In this document: positions 47,235 through 56,371 of the stretch, one piece after another | How the letters are laid out: each line of letters starts with the position of its first letter | How positions within the stretch are numbered: position 1 is the stretch's first letter | NCBI GenBank assembly: GCA_938743325.2 | Contig: OW568888.1 | Span: forward strand, 186,001-250,000 | Reading direction: 5' to 3' | From: Pycnococcus provasolii | Taxonomy: Eukaryota; Chlorophyta; Pseudoscourfieldiophyceae; Pseudoscourfieldiales; Pycnococcaceae | Length of the DNA stretch: 64,000 nucleotides | The notes under the pieces: model-generated | The model's input: only the letters and a program-made list of their open reading frames with translations | Database searches by the model: none | Told to the model about the DNA's origin: nothing | Program-made: the position numbers and the translations under genes

Positions 47235-48602
47235 CTACTCCACGATCTTGGTGATGACGCCAGCACCCACAGTGCGCCCGCCTTCGCGAAGCGCGAAACG
47301 CAAGCCCTCGTGCATCGCCACCCTCTCAATGAGCTTGAACGTCAGGTTCACGTTGTCGCCCGGCATAACCATCTCTGTACCGTCAGGCAGCTCCACCTCG
47401 CCTGTGATGTCCGCCGTGCGAAGGAAGAACTGCGGCCTGTAGTTGCTAAAGAATGGCGTGTGGCGCCCACCCTCCTCTTTCGAAAGCACGTAAATCTCCG
47501 CCTGGAATTTGGTGTGTGCCTTGATCGTGTTTGGGTGGCAGATCACCTGTCCGCGAGTGATGTCGTCGCGCTTCAGGCCACGCAGCAGAAGTCCGGCATT
47601 GTCGCCCGCCTGCCCCTGGTCGAGCTTTTTCTTGAACATTTCGACGCCCGTCACCGTCGTCGCCATGTCCTCCTTCGTCTGACCGACGATTTGAACGTTT
47701 TCACCCACCTTCACGATGCCCTGCTCGATGCGACCCGTCGCGACGGTGCCACGTCCGGGGATGGAGAAGACGTCCTCGACGGGCATGGCGAACGGCTTGT
47801 CCAGGTCACGCGTCGGCTCAGGGATGTACTCGTCGACGGTCTTCATGAGTTCGAGCACGGCATTCTTTCCGAGCTCGTCGCGTTCCCCCTTGAGCGCGCA
47901 GAGCGCGCTGCCGCGCGTGACGGGAACGTTGTCTCCATCAAACTTGTAGAAGCTGAGGAGTTCGCGCAGCTCCATCTCCACGAGGTCGATCAGCTCCTCG
48001 TCGTCGACGGCGTCCACCTTGTTGAGGAAGCACACGAGCTGCGGCACGCCCACCTGCCTGGCGAGGAGGATGTGCTCACGCGTCTGCGGCATGGGCCCGT
48101 CGGTGGCGCTGACGACGAGAATGGCGCCGTCCATCTGCGCCGCTCCTGTGATCATGTTCTTCACGTAGTCCGCGTGTCCAGGGCAGTCGACATGCGCGTA
48201 GTGCCTCGACTCCGTTTCGTACTCGACGTGTGCAGTGGCGATGGTGATGCCGCGTGCTTTTTCTTCGGGCGCCTTGTCGATGGCGTCGAACGCCACGGCT
48301 TCAGCCGTACCAGCATCTGCGAGCACTTTCGTGATCGCCGCGGTGAGCGTCGTTTTCCCGTGGTCGACGTGTCCGATGGTTCCTATGTTGAGGTGCGGCT
48401 TGGATCGCGTGTTGATGTCGTACGCCGAGAACGAGCGAGCACCAGACAAGCGAGAAGACACAAGAGGACACACAGAAGACAGAGACGACGACGACAGAGA
48501 CGACGACGACAGAGACGACGAAGACAAATATCTTAATCCCACATAAGAGCTAAAAGCACTTCGTACCAAGGAAACCGCCCCAGGGAGGAACGACATGGAC
48601 AT
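47235..48602 (-). CDS. TUFM: elongation factor Tu, mitochondrial
   Basis: I start at the Met at 48600-48602 ([18 protein letters not shown]). It has a Ser/Leu/Arg-rich mitochondrial presequence of about 65 residues, which includes an SSSSL repeat from a GACGAC run at 48487-48525. The mature protein starts [20 protein letters not shown]. GTPase motifs are [25 protein letters not shown] and NKVD, and all three EF-Tu domains reach the end ([15 protein letters not shown]). It delivers aminoacyl-tRNA to organellar ribosomes. The presequence and the [11 protein letters not shown] start fit the mitochondrial rather than plastid form; plastid tufA is usually plastid-encoded in green algae. Total length is 455 residues. 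Confidence 0.93.
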   Translation of the reverse strand: MSMSFLPGAVSLVRSAFSSYVGLRYLSSSSLSSSSLSSSSLSSVCPLVSSRLSGARSFSAYDINTRSKPHLNIGTIGHVDHGKTTLTAAITKVLADAGTAEAVAFDAIDKAPEEKARGITIATAHVEYETESRHYAHVDCPGHADYVKNMITGAAQMDGAILVVSATDGPMPQTREHILLARQVGVPQLVCFLNKVDAVDDEELIDLVEMELRELLSFYKFDGDNVPVTRGSALCALKGERDELGKNAVLELMKTVDEYIPEPTRDLDKPFAMPVEDVFSIPGRGTVATGRIEQGIVKVGENVQIVGQTKEDMATTVTGVEMFKKKLDQGQAGDNAGLLLRGLKRDDITRGQVICHPNTIKAHTKFQAEIYVLSKEEGGRHTPFFSNYRPQFFLRTADITGEVELPDGTEMVMPGDNVNLTFKLIERVAMHEGLRFALREGGRTVGAGVITKIVE

Positions 48603-48707
48603 GGCTAAGATGATTGTGATGGACGTCAGGGGGGGGATCCCGGAGCCGCCACGGAAATAATTCCAGGGCTGCGACTTATTATTCTTAGTGTATCTACGGG
48701 GTACCAC

Positions 48708-48999
48708 TCCTTGAATGGATGGATGGCTTACTTGGTGAGCTCTTCTTTAGGGGTTCGTTTCGTTTTCGTTTTTCTGTTTCGTTTCTTCGGGGTTCGGTTC
48801 TTCTCGGGTGTTTCTTCGTTTCGGAGTTTGGGTTCCCCTATCGTACTGTTGGTAAGGGAGGCGTGTACATGTGTGACAGCACGTTTGTATTTATTTGCAG
48901 CACATGTATTGCCATACGTACACCTTGTGGTCGTGCACTTACTTGTATTATGTTAAAAAATAACAAGGTTTTAATAGAGTCTCCTTCTGCACATCTTTT
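48708..48999. other. intergenic, 292 bp
   Basis: It separates the EF-Tu upstream region from the G6PDH stop. It is T-rich on the plus strand with TTTCGTTTTCGTTTTTCTG-type repeats (48756-48780). I see no gene. Confidence 0.4.
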
Positions 49000-50799
49000 T
49001 TAAGGCGTCAGCGGATGAGACATGCCGCTCGCATCAGAAGGGATCGCATCTTCGGGTAAACCTCGCAACTCGCAGCTCAAGCCTCTGAGCGCATCGAATG
49101 TCGCCGCTGTCGTGTGGTGACCGCGGCTTTCGCGAAGCTCGTCCGCGGATAAAGGGCCGCGGCTGCCGTACACGTAAGGCTCGGGAATCAAGTCGCCATG
49201 CTTCATCGCATGGAGCACGGGCTCGAAAATCGCCCAAGCCTCACGAAGCTCGTCGCGGCGTACGAAGTGCTGCTGGTCGCCGCGCAGAGCATCCAATATC
49301 AAACGCTCGTACGCGTCGGGGATGGCAACGCCCGCGTACTTGTAGTCATAACGCAGCTCGAGCTCTGACTGGCAGATCTCCACACCCAAACCAGGCTGCT
49401 TCACCGTCATCTTCATGTAAATTGCCTCGTCAGGCTGCAGGCGAAGCACGAGCTCGTTGCGAGCCTGTCTCCCCGCCACACTGCTATCCGCGCCGAAGAG
49501 GTCACCCGCAACGTCACGCAGCTGCACGCGAACCTCCGCTTTCCGCTCGTTCAGTGCCTTGCCAGCCTTGAGAATCCAAGGAACGCCGTCCCAGCGCTCA
49601 TTGTTGACGTAAAGAACACACATCGCGAACGTGTCAGCGTTGCTGCCCTCGGGCACAGTCGGGTCGTCGCGGTACGAAGGCTTGCCCTTGGCCTCGTCTC
49701 CGATGTACTGCCCGAGAACGACGTCCTCGAGAGGCACGCGCTTTACCGCGCGCAGCACCTTAAGCTTTTCGTCTCGCACGTCGTCGCTGCTCAAACTGAC
49801 AGGCTTCTCCATCGCCAGGAGCGCCATCACCTGCAGAAGATGGTTCTGGATCACGTCGCGGAGGATTCCCACCTGGTCGAAGTAGCCGCCGCGCCCCTCG
49901 GTGCCAAACGGCTCCTTGAAGATGATCTGCACGTTCGATATGTTGTCTCGCGTCCACAGCGGGCTTAAGAATCGATTCGCAAATCGCATCACGACAAGGT
50001 TCTGCACGAGCTCCTTGCCAAGGTAGTGGTCGATGCGGTACACCTGCTCCTCGCTCAGAAGTTCGCCAATGTCGCTCATCAGGCGGTCGGAGCTCTCGAG
50101 GTCGTGGCCGAACGGCTTTTCGATGATGACGCGAAGCCAGCCGCCTGTCGCATCGACGGCGGCGACATCTCCGGCAGGCGAGAGAGACAGCGCCTCCTCG
50201 ACGCTCGCGCCAACGCGTGCAGCGACGGATGTGTTTCCCATGCCGTGCTTGCGAACGAGCCTGCACACGGTGGGGTACGTGCTTGGCGGCAGGGCGAGGT
50301 AGTACAGTCGGTTGCGGTGCCTGACTTGCGGCTGCATTTCGAAGTTGCTTTCAATGTCTTCGATCATCGCGTTGAATCCGTCCGGTTCGTCGCACGAGTA
50401 CGAACCGTTGCTGTATGTCACGAGACTGAGGAAGTCGTTGAGTTGTTGTCTTGCTTGCAGTTCGTCGCTGCAGTCCGTTTTGGGTGCAAGATACTCGCGC
50501 ATCCTGGCGTGAAAGGCGTCGATGTGCATGGCCGTTCTTGCGAATCCGAATATGCGCGTTCGAGGCGGCAGGAGGTTTTGCTGGAAGAGTTTGTAGAGTG
50601 CCGGGAATGTCTTTTTCTTCGCTAAGTCACCCGAGGCACCCATGACGACGATGGCGCAGCTGTCCGTTTCCACGAAGTTGGACGGCCTTCTGAGCATAGA
50701 TGGCGACGGCCTCAACGAGTGCAAGGGCCCCGAGGAGGCGAGCGGGGAGTCCGCTAAAGGCGACGCGTTGCCGTTGATGGTCACTGGAGACGACGCCAT
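49000..50799 (-). CDS. G6PD: glucose-6-phosphate 1-dehydrogenase, cytosolic type
   Basis: I start at the Met at 50797-50799 (MASSPVTINGNASPLADSPL); the Met 33 bp earlier is less typical. The protein has 599 residues. The NADP-binding fingerprint is VVMGASGDLAKKKTFPALYK. The active-site motif is RIDHYLGKELVQN, and FKEPFGTEGRGGYFDQVGIL is the dimer/substrate region. The ETDSCAIVVMGASGDL start and the lack of a transit peptide resemble the cytosolic plant isoform group rather than plastid forms with regulatory Cys. It catalyses the first step of the oxidative pentose-phosphate pathway and so supplies NADPH. Confidence 0.94.
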   Translation of the reverse strand: MASSPVTINGNASPLADSPLASSGPLHSLRPSPSMLRRPSNFVETDSCAIVVMGASGDLAKKKTFPALYKLFQQNLLPPRTRIFGFARTAMHIDAFHARMREYLAPKTDCSDELQARQQLNDFLSLVTYSNGSYSCDEPDGFNAMIEDIESNFEMQPQVRHRNRLYYLALPPSTYPTVCRLVRKHGMGNTSVAARVGASVEEALSLSPAGDVAAVDATGGWLRVIIEKPFGHDLESSDRLMSDIGELLSEEQVYRIDHYLGKELVQNLVVMRFANRFLSPLWTRDNISNVQIIFKEPFGTEGRGGYFDQVGILRDVIQNHLLQVMALLAMEKPVSLSSDDVRDEKLKVLRAVKRVPLEDVVLGQYIGDEAKGKPSYRDDPTVPEGSNADTFAMCVLYVNNERWDGVPWILKAGKALNERKAEVRVQLRDVAGDLFGADSSVAGRQARNELVLRLQPDEAIYMKMTVKQPGLGVEICQSELELRYDYKYAGVAIPDAYERLILDALRGDQQHFVRRDELREAWAIFEPVLHAMKHGDLIPEPYVYGSRGPLSADELRESRGHHTTAATFDALRGLSCELRGLPEDAIPSDASGMSHPLTP

Positions 50800-50832
50800 G
50801 GCTGGCCACCTACCTACCTTGAAAGGTACCAC

Positions 50833-51535
50833 TACGAGAGAGAGATATTTTCCACCCCTGTTAACAGGGAACGGGTCCCAGACGGAGCCGAGGAGCGGTT
50901 GTTCGGGGTTACAGTTTCGTTGTAAAGGTTTTTTAACTTAAGGGGAGGGGGGGGACAACCGGCGGCGGAGACTCCCCCCGGCCCCCGCATCAGCGAGGAG
51001 CGAAGGAAGACGGAAAGAACGGCGCACGCAAGTACTGTAGGCTATGTAGTACTATCGTAGACTAGGAAGGGAGAGGTGGTTGACCACCTACATAAAGGGC
51101 TGGTTCGACCTAAAACGAGCTTTTTACGTGCACGACTGCCGGGGAGCCTTATTGTCCCTTGGCCGTTTGACGTCATTCTTGGTGGTATCGAAAGCTCATG
51201 AGGTGCTCTCGAATCTCCATGTGCATACCACTATGAGAGGCAACGAACGCCCAAGCACTTCACGGTGACTGAAGCCTCAAAGTTTGTAACACCCTGAAAT
51301 AACATTAGGGGCATCTTGGTCGGGGAGGAGATCAAAGTATCAAACTAACCTTAAAAACTTTTCCCCGATCCCCCGAACGGGGAAATTGGTCGGGGCTGAA
51401 TTCCCCCCCCCCCCTCCCGACCATTTCCTCGACCAAAGTGAGGTTTATTGATGGGGGGATGCCTGCTCGAGTACGTGGGGTGTTTGGAAGCCAGCCAGGC
51501 CTGTTTCTGAAAGATCTTGACGTGCAAATAATTAG
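50833..51535. other. intergenic, 703 bp, with a small inverted-repeat element
   Basis: It contains the G6PDH promoter, a G-run at 50942-50953 and the TIR-like element at 51315-51437. I see no other gene. Confidence 0.45.
51315..51437. mobile_element. MITE-like GGTCGGG inverted-repeat element, copy A
   Basis: The ends are inverted (CTTGGTCG at 51315, CGACCAA at 51430-51436). An inner inverted pair, AAATTGGTCGGG and CCCGACCATTT, encloses a C-run. Copy B at 58449-58586 shares the ends and the inner GGGGAA-x-TGGTCGGG and GAATTC blocks. There is no coding capacity and no certain target duplication. Confidence 0.45.
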
Positions 51536-52267
51536 TTGCATGCCGCGTGTATGCTGATGCCCGTGCAAACACTTCCTTTTGCTTACAGGTGTGCTCGACG
51601 CGGTTTGTCTGGTGTCTGTCACGCTCGACGCGGTTTGTCTCTTGGTGTCTGTCACTTTGCTTCAACTCGGCCTTGCACTCCGGTCGCATCGGCATCGTCG
51701 TCGTCGTCATCGGCGTCGTCATCAGCGCCGTCGTCATCAGTGCCATCAGGGTTAGGTTTGGGAGCGATGATCCTCGACGACGCCTCTGCGTCCGCGCAAC
51801 ACTGGCGCAAGTGCGTCGGAGTCTGCCTCGTGAACGACGACGGACTCGCGTGGGGCGCACAGCGCATTGGACAGACTGGTGATGTCTGGCAAATGCCACA
51901 AGGTGGAATCGACGAAGGGGAGGACCCAGAGACGGCGGCAAGAAGGGAACTCTACGAGGAGACGGGCGTGAAAGCTGAGCACGTCGAACTTGTCGCGGAG
52001 TATCCGCAGTGGCTCGCGTACGAGTTTCCGGAGGAGATCAAGCAGAAGAACGAATGGCTTGCCAAGTATCGCGGACAGGCGCAGAGGTGGTTTCTCTTTC
52101 GTTTCAAGGGCAAGGATGCAGACGTGGACATCAGCGGACTTGGCGGCGAGAAGCCGGAGTTTCAGAAGTGGCAGTGGATGCCGATGGAACGGCTCGAGGA
52201 GACTGTTATTGAGTGGAAGCGCGGCGTCTATACCGAGGCACTGGGCGCGTTCAAAGGAAAGCTATGA
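51536..52267 (+). CDS. Nudix hydrolase, RppH/Ap4A-hydrolase type, probably organellar
   Basis: The first ATG (51536) gives a Cys/Arg/Ser-rich leader of about 80 residues that looks like a plastid or mitochondrial transit peptide; a second Met at 51766 (MILDDASASAQHW) would give a cytosolic form. The core starts WRKCVGVCLVNDDGLAWGAQ. The Nudix box is GGIDEGEDPETAARRELYEETGV, with all catalytic Glu present (GX5EX7REUXEEXGU pattern). WQMPQGGID and the C-terminal FQKWQWMPMERLEETVIEWK match the RppH and plant diadenosine-polyphosphate hydrolase (NUDT25-27) group. Substrates would be Ap4A/Ap5A, ppGpp or capped RNA ends. A single GGTTAGGTTT motif lies at 51749-51759. Confidence 0.88.
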   Translation: MHAACMLMPVQTLPFAYRCARRGLSGVCHARRGLSLGVCHFASTRPCTPVASASSSSSSASSSAPSSSVPSGLGLGAMILDDASASAQHWRKCVGVCLVNDDGLAWGAQRIGQTGDVWQMPQGGIDEGEDPETAARRELYEETGVKAEHVELVAEYPQWLAYEFPEEIKQKNEWLAKYRGQAQRWFLFRFKGKDADVDISGLGGEKPEFQKWQWMPMERLEETVIEWKRGVYTEALGAFKGKL

Positions 52268-52324
52268 TTGCTCTTTCAGTAAAGTAATAGAGAGTAGGTG
52301 TGTTTACATTACGAACGAACAACG

Positions 52325-53668
52325 TCACGAACCTCCTCGTGTTTTCGCCATGCCCGCTTTTGCGTATGTCGATGCGCCAAGGATCATCAGAGCATTGCCT
52401 AGAGCGAAGTACATAGGCTCCGGAAGCGGAGCCGCGCCAAGATACGGTAGCGGCAACGAGTAAGCAAGCGATGCGAGCGGTACACTGAAGGAAAGCGTGA
52501 GACTAGTCACAACGGCGCTCGTATTTCTCAGAAGAGTGAGCGCGGTGACGTTAAATACGATGTTCACGACTATGTACGATAGTACTGCAAGCCATGAGTA
52601 CGGATCGTGAGGCAGCCAACCAAGGCCGTCGGTGGCAGCCATCGAAATGCCGAGCGGCAACGCAAGCATGAGGCTTAGCGCCTGGAACGTACTTCCTATG
52701 CTGTTCACGACAAAGACATCCAACTTCTTGTCGTCCTTGTACCGCGCGAAAATGGACTCCTTCATCACAGAAGCGAATGCGGGCAATCCAAGACCGAGCA
52801 CGTATACGATTGCAGCACTCCACGGGAAGGCGGACGCACTGGAGACAGCCACGGAGGACGACGACGACGACGTTTGTATTGCAGCGAATGACGCGAGTGC
52901 GACACCTGTGGCAACGCCAGTGGCACCGAGCACGTGTTTGACGGAGTAAACCTTACGGAGAACGAGCACACCCGCCGTCATTTGGAAGAAGAGAAAGAGC
53001 TGGGAAATTAGCGGCAGGACTGTTCCTGGCATGAACCGTGCTGCGCTCATACCAACGGCCATAGAGACCGCCTCAAGCAATCCAATAACAGCGAAGAGCT
53101 TCCACGACTTTCGAGCGTACCGCAGCATGTCTTCGGTGACGATTCCTGCTTGCCTTCGTGCAAATAGTGTGCTGAGGTAAACGATTGCATATGTTAACGC
53201 GGTGACGAAGCTAAACTGCACGACGTGTCCGTGAAGCGGCACAAGCGCGACCTTGTACAGAACTCTGTTCGTCACGCTTACGGCGACGAGCAACGCAGCG
53301 AGCAGGATAGGAAATTCCGAACGTTTATCCCCACTTTCCGTCGTCGACGACAAAACTGAAGACGATGACGCTGAAGCACGCATACGGTTTCGTACACCAG
53401 TTGCGCCCTTTTTCACATTGAAAGGTGTCGCACGCATAGAGCGATTGCTGATTTGAGGCGAGGATAGACCTACCACTGGTATGTATAACGACGTAGTAGC
53501 CGCCAGACGAGCACAAGCACGACGAGCAAAACGACAAGGACGACCCACAGCCAACCTAACCATCCGAATAGGACCAACAGCCGGCGAGCGAGAAAACAAC
53601 AAGGACGAACGAGCACAGCCAAAGGGCGTCGGCGTCGGCGTCGGCATCGGCATCGGCATCGCGCGCAT
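52325..53668 (-). CDS. CLT: CRT-like (chloroquine-resistance-transporter-like) transporter
   Basis: The protein has 447 residues. Its Arg/Ser/Pro-rich start (MRAMPMPMPTPTPTPFGCAR) includes TP/MP repeats from a GGCGTCGGCATCGG-type run and looks like a plastid transit peptide. About ten membrane helices of the drug/metabolite type follow. The family signature is VTNRVLYKVALVPLHGHVVQ, and GLLEAVSMAVGMSAARFMPG then TVLPLISQLFLFFQMTAGVL match plant CLT and Plasmodium CRT at the equivalent place. Arabidopsis CLTs sit in the plastid envelope and carry glutathione or its precursor. A TTAGGG array lies 62 bp before the ATG. Confidence 0.88.
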   Translation of the reverse strand: MRAMPMPMPTPTPTPFGCARSSLLFSRSPAVGPIRMVRLAVGRPCRFARRACARLAATTSLYIPVVGLSSPQISNRSMRATPFNVKKGATGVRNRMRASASSSSVLSSTTESGDKRSEFPILLAALLVAVSVTNRVLYKVALVPLHGHVVQFSFVTALTYAIVYLSTLFARRQAGIVTEDMLRYARKSWKLFAVIGLLEAVSMAVGMSAARFMPGTVLPLISQLFLFFQMTAGVLVLRKVYSVKHVLGATGVATGVALASFAAIQTSSSSSSVAVSSASAFPWSAAIVYVLGLGLPAFASVMKESIFARYKDDKKLDVFVVNSIGSTFQALSLMLALPLGISMAATDGLGWLPHDPYSWLAVLSYIVVNIVFNVTALTLLRNTSAVVTSLTLSFSVPLASLAYSLPLPYLGAAPLPEPMYFALGNALMILGASTYAKAGMAKTRGGS

Positions 53669-53729
53669 ACCTACCCTACAGCGTTCGTGGCTCAGGTGAA
53701 TCCCGGTGGGAAAAAAAATCTATGAGTAG

Positions 53730-53743
53730 CCCTAACCCTAACT
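53730..53743 (-). promoter_or_regulatory. TTAGGG array upstream of the CRT-like gene
   Basis: CCCTAACCCTAACT on the plus strand, reading TTAGGG toward the minus-strand gene that starts 62 bp away. The other side is the 3' end of the TPR gene. Confidence 0.45.
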
Positions 53744-53815
53744 CATCCACTCTGTCACTTCTCCGCCTTAATGTGGCTACTTATGGTACTTACGGTTACA
53801 AAGAAGAAGTTAGTA

Positions 53816-55651
53816 CTACAAGAACTCGCTCACCTTTCTCAGCGCCGTCCTCGCTTCCGCGCGCACCGACGGGCCAACGGCGCGCACGTGGCGACCATAA
53901 GAAGACGCGGGTGGGGCCGTCGAAGCGAGCTCGCGGATCGCCGCGACCAAACGAGGACGAAGAGACACCTGCTCGTATGCGGTGATCCGGCCGACGGCGC
54001 CGCCACGTACCGCGCTCGTGCCGCGGCGCGCCGCCAACGCGATGAGAGAGAAGCAGGGTGCGGATGCAGCCTCCGTCGGCACGGCGATCAGCGCCGCCTC
54101 AATGGTGGACAACACGCCGTCGCTCAGGTCGCCATTCCGCTCGTCGTCGAAGATGGCGGCAGCGGCGGCATCCGACGCGCGCGCGAGCGCACCCAAAGCC
54201 GCAAATGCGCTGCCCACACGGATGCCCTCGTGAGTCGCGTGCATCAAGAATTGCTGCATCGCCTCCTGGTCGTCGGCGATGTCGACATCCGACGTCGCGA
54301 CGGCATTCGCAGCCGCGACGAATGCCTCACTTGGCGCGGCGAGCGTCAAAAGGGATGCATTCCACAGGTCCCACATGCGCTGCGCATCGTCTCCATCTGC
54401 ATGCTCTGCCATTCGTCGAGATGCACTAAGGGCTGCCGCCGCGGCGCGCGCCTCAGCTGTCAGCTCTACACACGCCCGCGTACCGCTGTCCAGCCCAGCC
54501 TCCGTAGGCTGCGATGGCACGGCTTCCACCATGAATGCGAGCACGCGCTGAAGTGCCTTCGCCGTCTCGGCATGTCTCGCAACCTCGCGGCTCACCTCCG
54601 CTGGCGCTCCCTCGAGCAGATTCGCGAGCGCGCTCGTGGCTGCAAATGCGACGGTATTTGACTCGTACGGCGATCCTAGTCGGCTCGGGCAGAGCGTGTT
54701 CAGCGCCTTGCACGCTAGCGGCGGCGAGGCGGCGACCGTTCCATCACCGCGACCATCGCTTCCAAGTGGAGCGGAGCCTGCTGCCATCGCAATCGCGTCG
54801 AGCGGGCTTTTACCCATGCACGCATTCACGAGTAGCTCCGCAGTCTCTTGGTTGGCAGTCAGGCGAGCACCTGCGGCGGAAGCGAGCGGATTGGGAAGCG
54901 CGGCGGCAGCGGCGGCACGCATCATGGCGACTTCGCGCGTGAGCGGTGAGGTGACGGTGCGCTTGTGCTCCGCCGACACTGCGAGCACAGCAACCTGCAG
55001 CATGGATGCGGCGGCGATGGCGTGCGACGTCGGGCACACGAAGAACGCCTCGACGATCGCCTCCACGCCTCCTGGTGCAAGAACCGCCTCGAGATCTTCA
55101 CTCGTCGGCGCGCTCTGGCTCATGCCAAGCTGTCTGCGCAGTCCAAGTCCCGCGAAGCTCGCGGTTAGAGCCGTCACACACGCCGTTTCCGCCTCCTGGA
55201 GCGCCTTGTTATCGTTCGCTGCGTTGGCAGCACGTGCCGCCTTTGCGTACGCGACAGCCGCGCACGGCGGCGCCTCGACGGTCGTGTATGCAGCGCCAAC
55301 TCGCATGTGCGCCTTGGCCCACGCCGGGTCGTAGTCGGCAGCTTTTTTTGCGTCTTCCAGTGCGAGTTGTAGGTTGTTAGGTTGTTTCTGTACAGTTTTC
55401 AGGTACGCGGCTGATCTGTTGGCAAAGCACCGCGCCAACTCAACTTGAGCAAGCTGATGCTGCTGAGAAGAAGAAGAAGAAGAAGAAGCAGGAGGATGAT
55501 GATCCGCTAAGGTTATCGCATTTGTGTAAAACCTAATGGCATCTTCGTATTCTCTAAGGGCATACGAAGCATTGCCAAGTTGTCTACTTCGAGAGAGAGA
55601 GAGAGCACTTGATCCTGACGTGTTATTCATGTCGTCGACGGAGGCGGACAT
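53816..55651 (-). CDS. TPR protein with a long helical (ARM-like) C-terminal region
   Basis: The protein has 611 residues. Residues 20-160 are three TPR units (RSRQLGNASYALREYEDAIR; ARCFANRSAAYLKTVQK; LEDAKKAADYDPAWAKAHMR), as in co-chaperones that bind Hsp90/Hsp70 tails. The rest is Ala-rich and helical, with periodic hydrophobic helices resembling ARM/HEAT repeats (SNTVAFAATSALANLLEGAP; AIFDDERNGDLSDGVLSTIE). The order TPR then ARM suggests an UNC-45/CRO1-like myosin chaperone, but the conserved UCS groove is not recognisable by eye, so that is tentative. There is no targeting signal. Confidence 0.72.
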   Translation of the reverse strand: MSASVDDMNNTSGSSALSLSRSRQLGNASYALREYEDAIRFYTNAITLADHHPPASSSSSSSQQHQLAQVELARCFANRSAAYLKTVQKQPNNLQLALEDAKKAADYDPAWAKAHMRVGAAYTTVEAPPCAAVAYAKAARAANAANDNKALQEAETACVTALTASFAGLGLRRQLGMSQSAPTSEDLEAVLAPGGVEAIVEAFFVCPTSHAIAAASMLQVAVLAVSAEHKRTVTSPLTREVAMMRAAAAAALPNPLASAAGARLTANQETAELLVNACMGKSPLDAIAMAAGSAPLGSDGRGDGTVAASPPLACKALNTLCPSRLGSPYESNTVAFAATSALANLLEGAPAEVSREVARHAETAKALQRVLAFMVEAVPSQPTEAGLDSGTRACVELTAEARAAAAALSASRRMAEHADGDDAQRMWDLWNASLLTLAAPSEAFVAAANAVATSDVDIADDQEAMQQFLMHATHEGIRVGSAFAALGALARASDAAAAAIFDDERNGDLSDGVLSTIEAALIAVPTEAASAPCFSLIALAARRGTSAVRGGAVGRITAYEQVSLRPRLVAAIRELASTAPPASSYGRHVRAVGPSVRAEARTALRKVSEFL

Positions 55652-56371
55652 GAGAATGAGAAGGATGTAGGATGATGAAACGAACCAGCCCAGGGGGGGG
55701 GGATAGAAAGAAGGTTGGAAAGAAGGTTCTCTTTTGTCGTAACCCCTAATCTTAAATGAAGGGGGAATCCGAACCCCTAATTGAATGGGGAATCCGAACC
55801 CCTAATTGAATGGGGAATCCGAACCCCTAATTGAATGGGGAATCCGAACCCCTAATTGAATGGGGAATCCGAACCCCTAATTGAATGGGGAATCCGAACC
55901 CCTAACTACCGGGTAGTCTAGGAAAGTCTATGGAGTTTTTCCACAGTGTGTATCGTAGTTCGGGGTTAATAAGAATTAAGAGGCCGGAGGGTCCAAGGGC
56001 TCCCTTGCACCCCCCGGGTTGGTGTTCTCCCTGCAACTTGCAAGGCGACTGGAACTGGCGGCCAGTGCAGTTTGCCCGTGCGAGTACTCGGCCAGTGAGT
56101 GCCCAGAGTTGGAAAACGCATTAACGCGTTTCTCTCTCTCTCTCTCTCTCGGGGTGTTCCTCGGGGTGTTCGCCTTCCTCGGGTCCGGCCTTTGTTGCGT
56201 GTTGCGTGTTGGGATTCCCCTTGCTGCTTGCGGCCGGCTTGCTTTTTGTGTTTCTTCGGAGCACCGAAGAGACACCCCTCCGGCCACCAAACAACAACGC
56301 TCACATCCAGGCGACGAAAAAACCAATCACACGGCCTGATTTCAGTTGCTCGAAGTCTCCAAGAAGTGATA
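55652..56371. other. divergent intergenic region, 720 bp
   Basis: It holds the promoters of the TPR and SLC35F6-like genes, a 25-bp minisatellite (listed next), a TC run at 56131-56149 and a GTGTTGCGTGTT repeat near 56195. The frame open from 56099 into the transporter gene is judged 5' UTR. Confidence 0.45.
55771..55912. repeat. 25-bp minisatellite, five perfect units
   Basis: The unit GAACCCCTAATTGAATGGGG plus AATCC starts at 55771, 55796, 55821, 55846 and 55871. A degenerate unit precedes it (55740) and a partial one follows (55896). Each unit contains CCCCTAATT, a telo-box-like word. The units have no unique spacers, so this is not a CRISPR array. Confidence 0.9.

Noticed and set aside
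47172-48536. 454-codon open frame antisense to EF-Tu
   Set aside because: It is a shadow. The opposite strand encodes a complete EF-Tu, and the antisense product is Arg/His/Val-rich without a domain.
55771-55912. CRISPR array
   Set aside because: The units are contiguous with no unique spacers, and the setting is a eukaryotic promoter.
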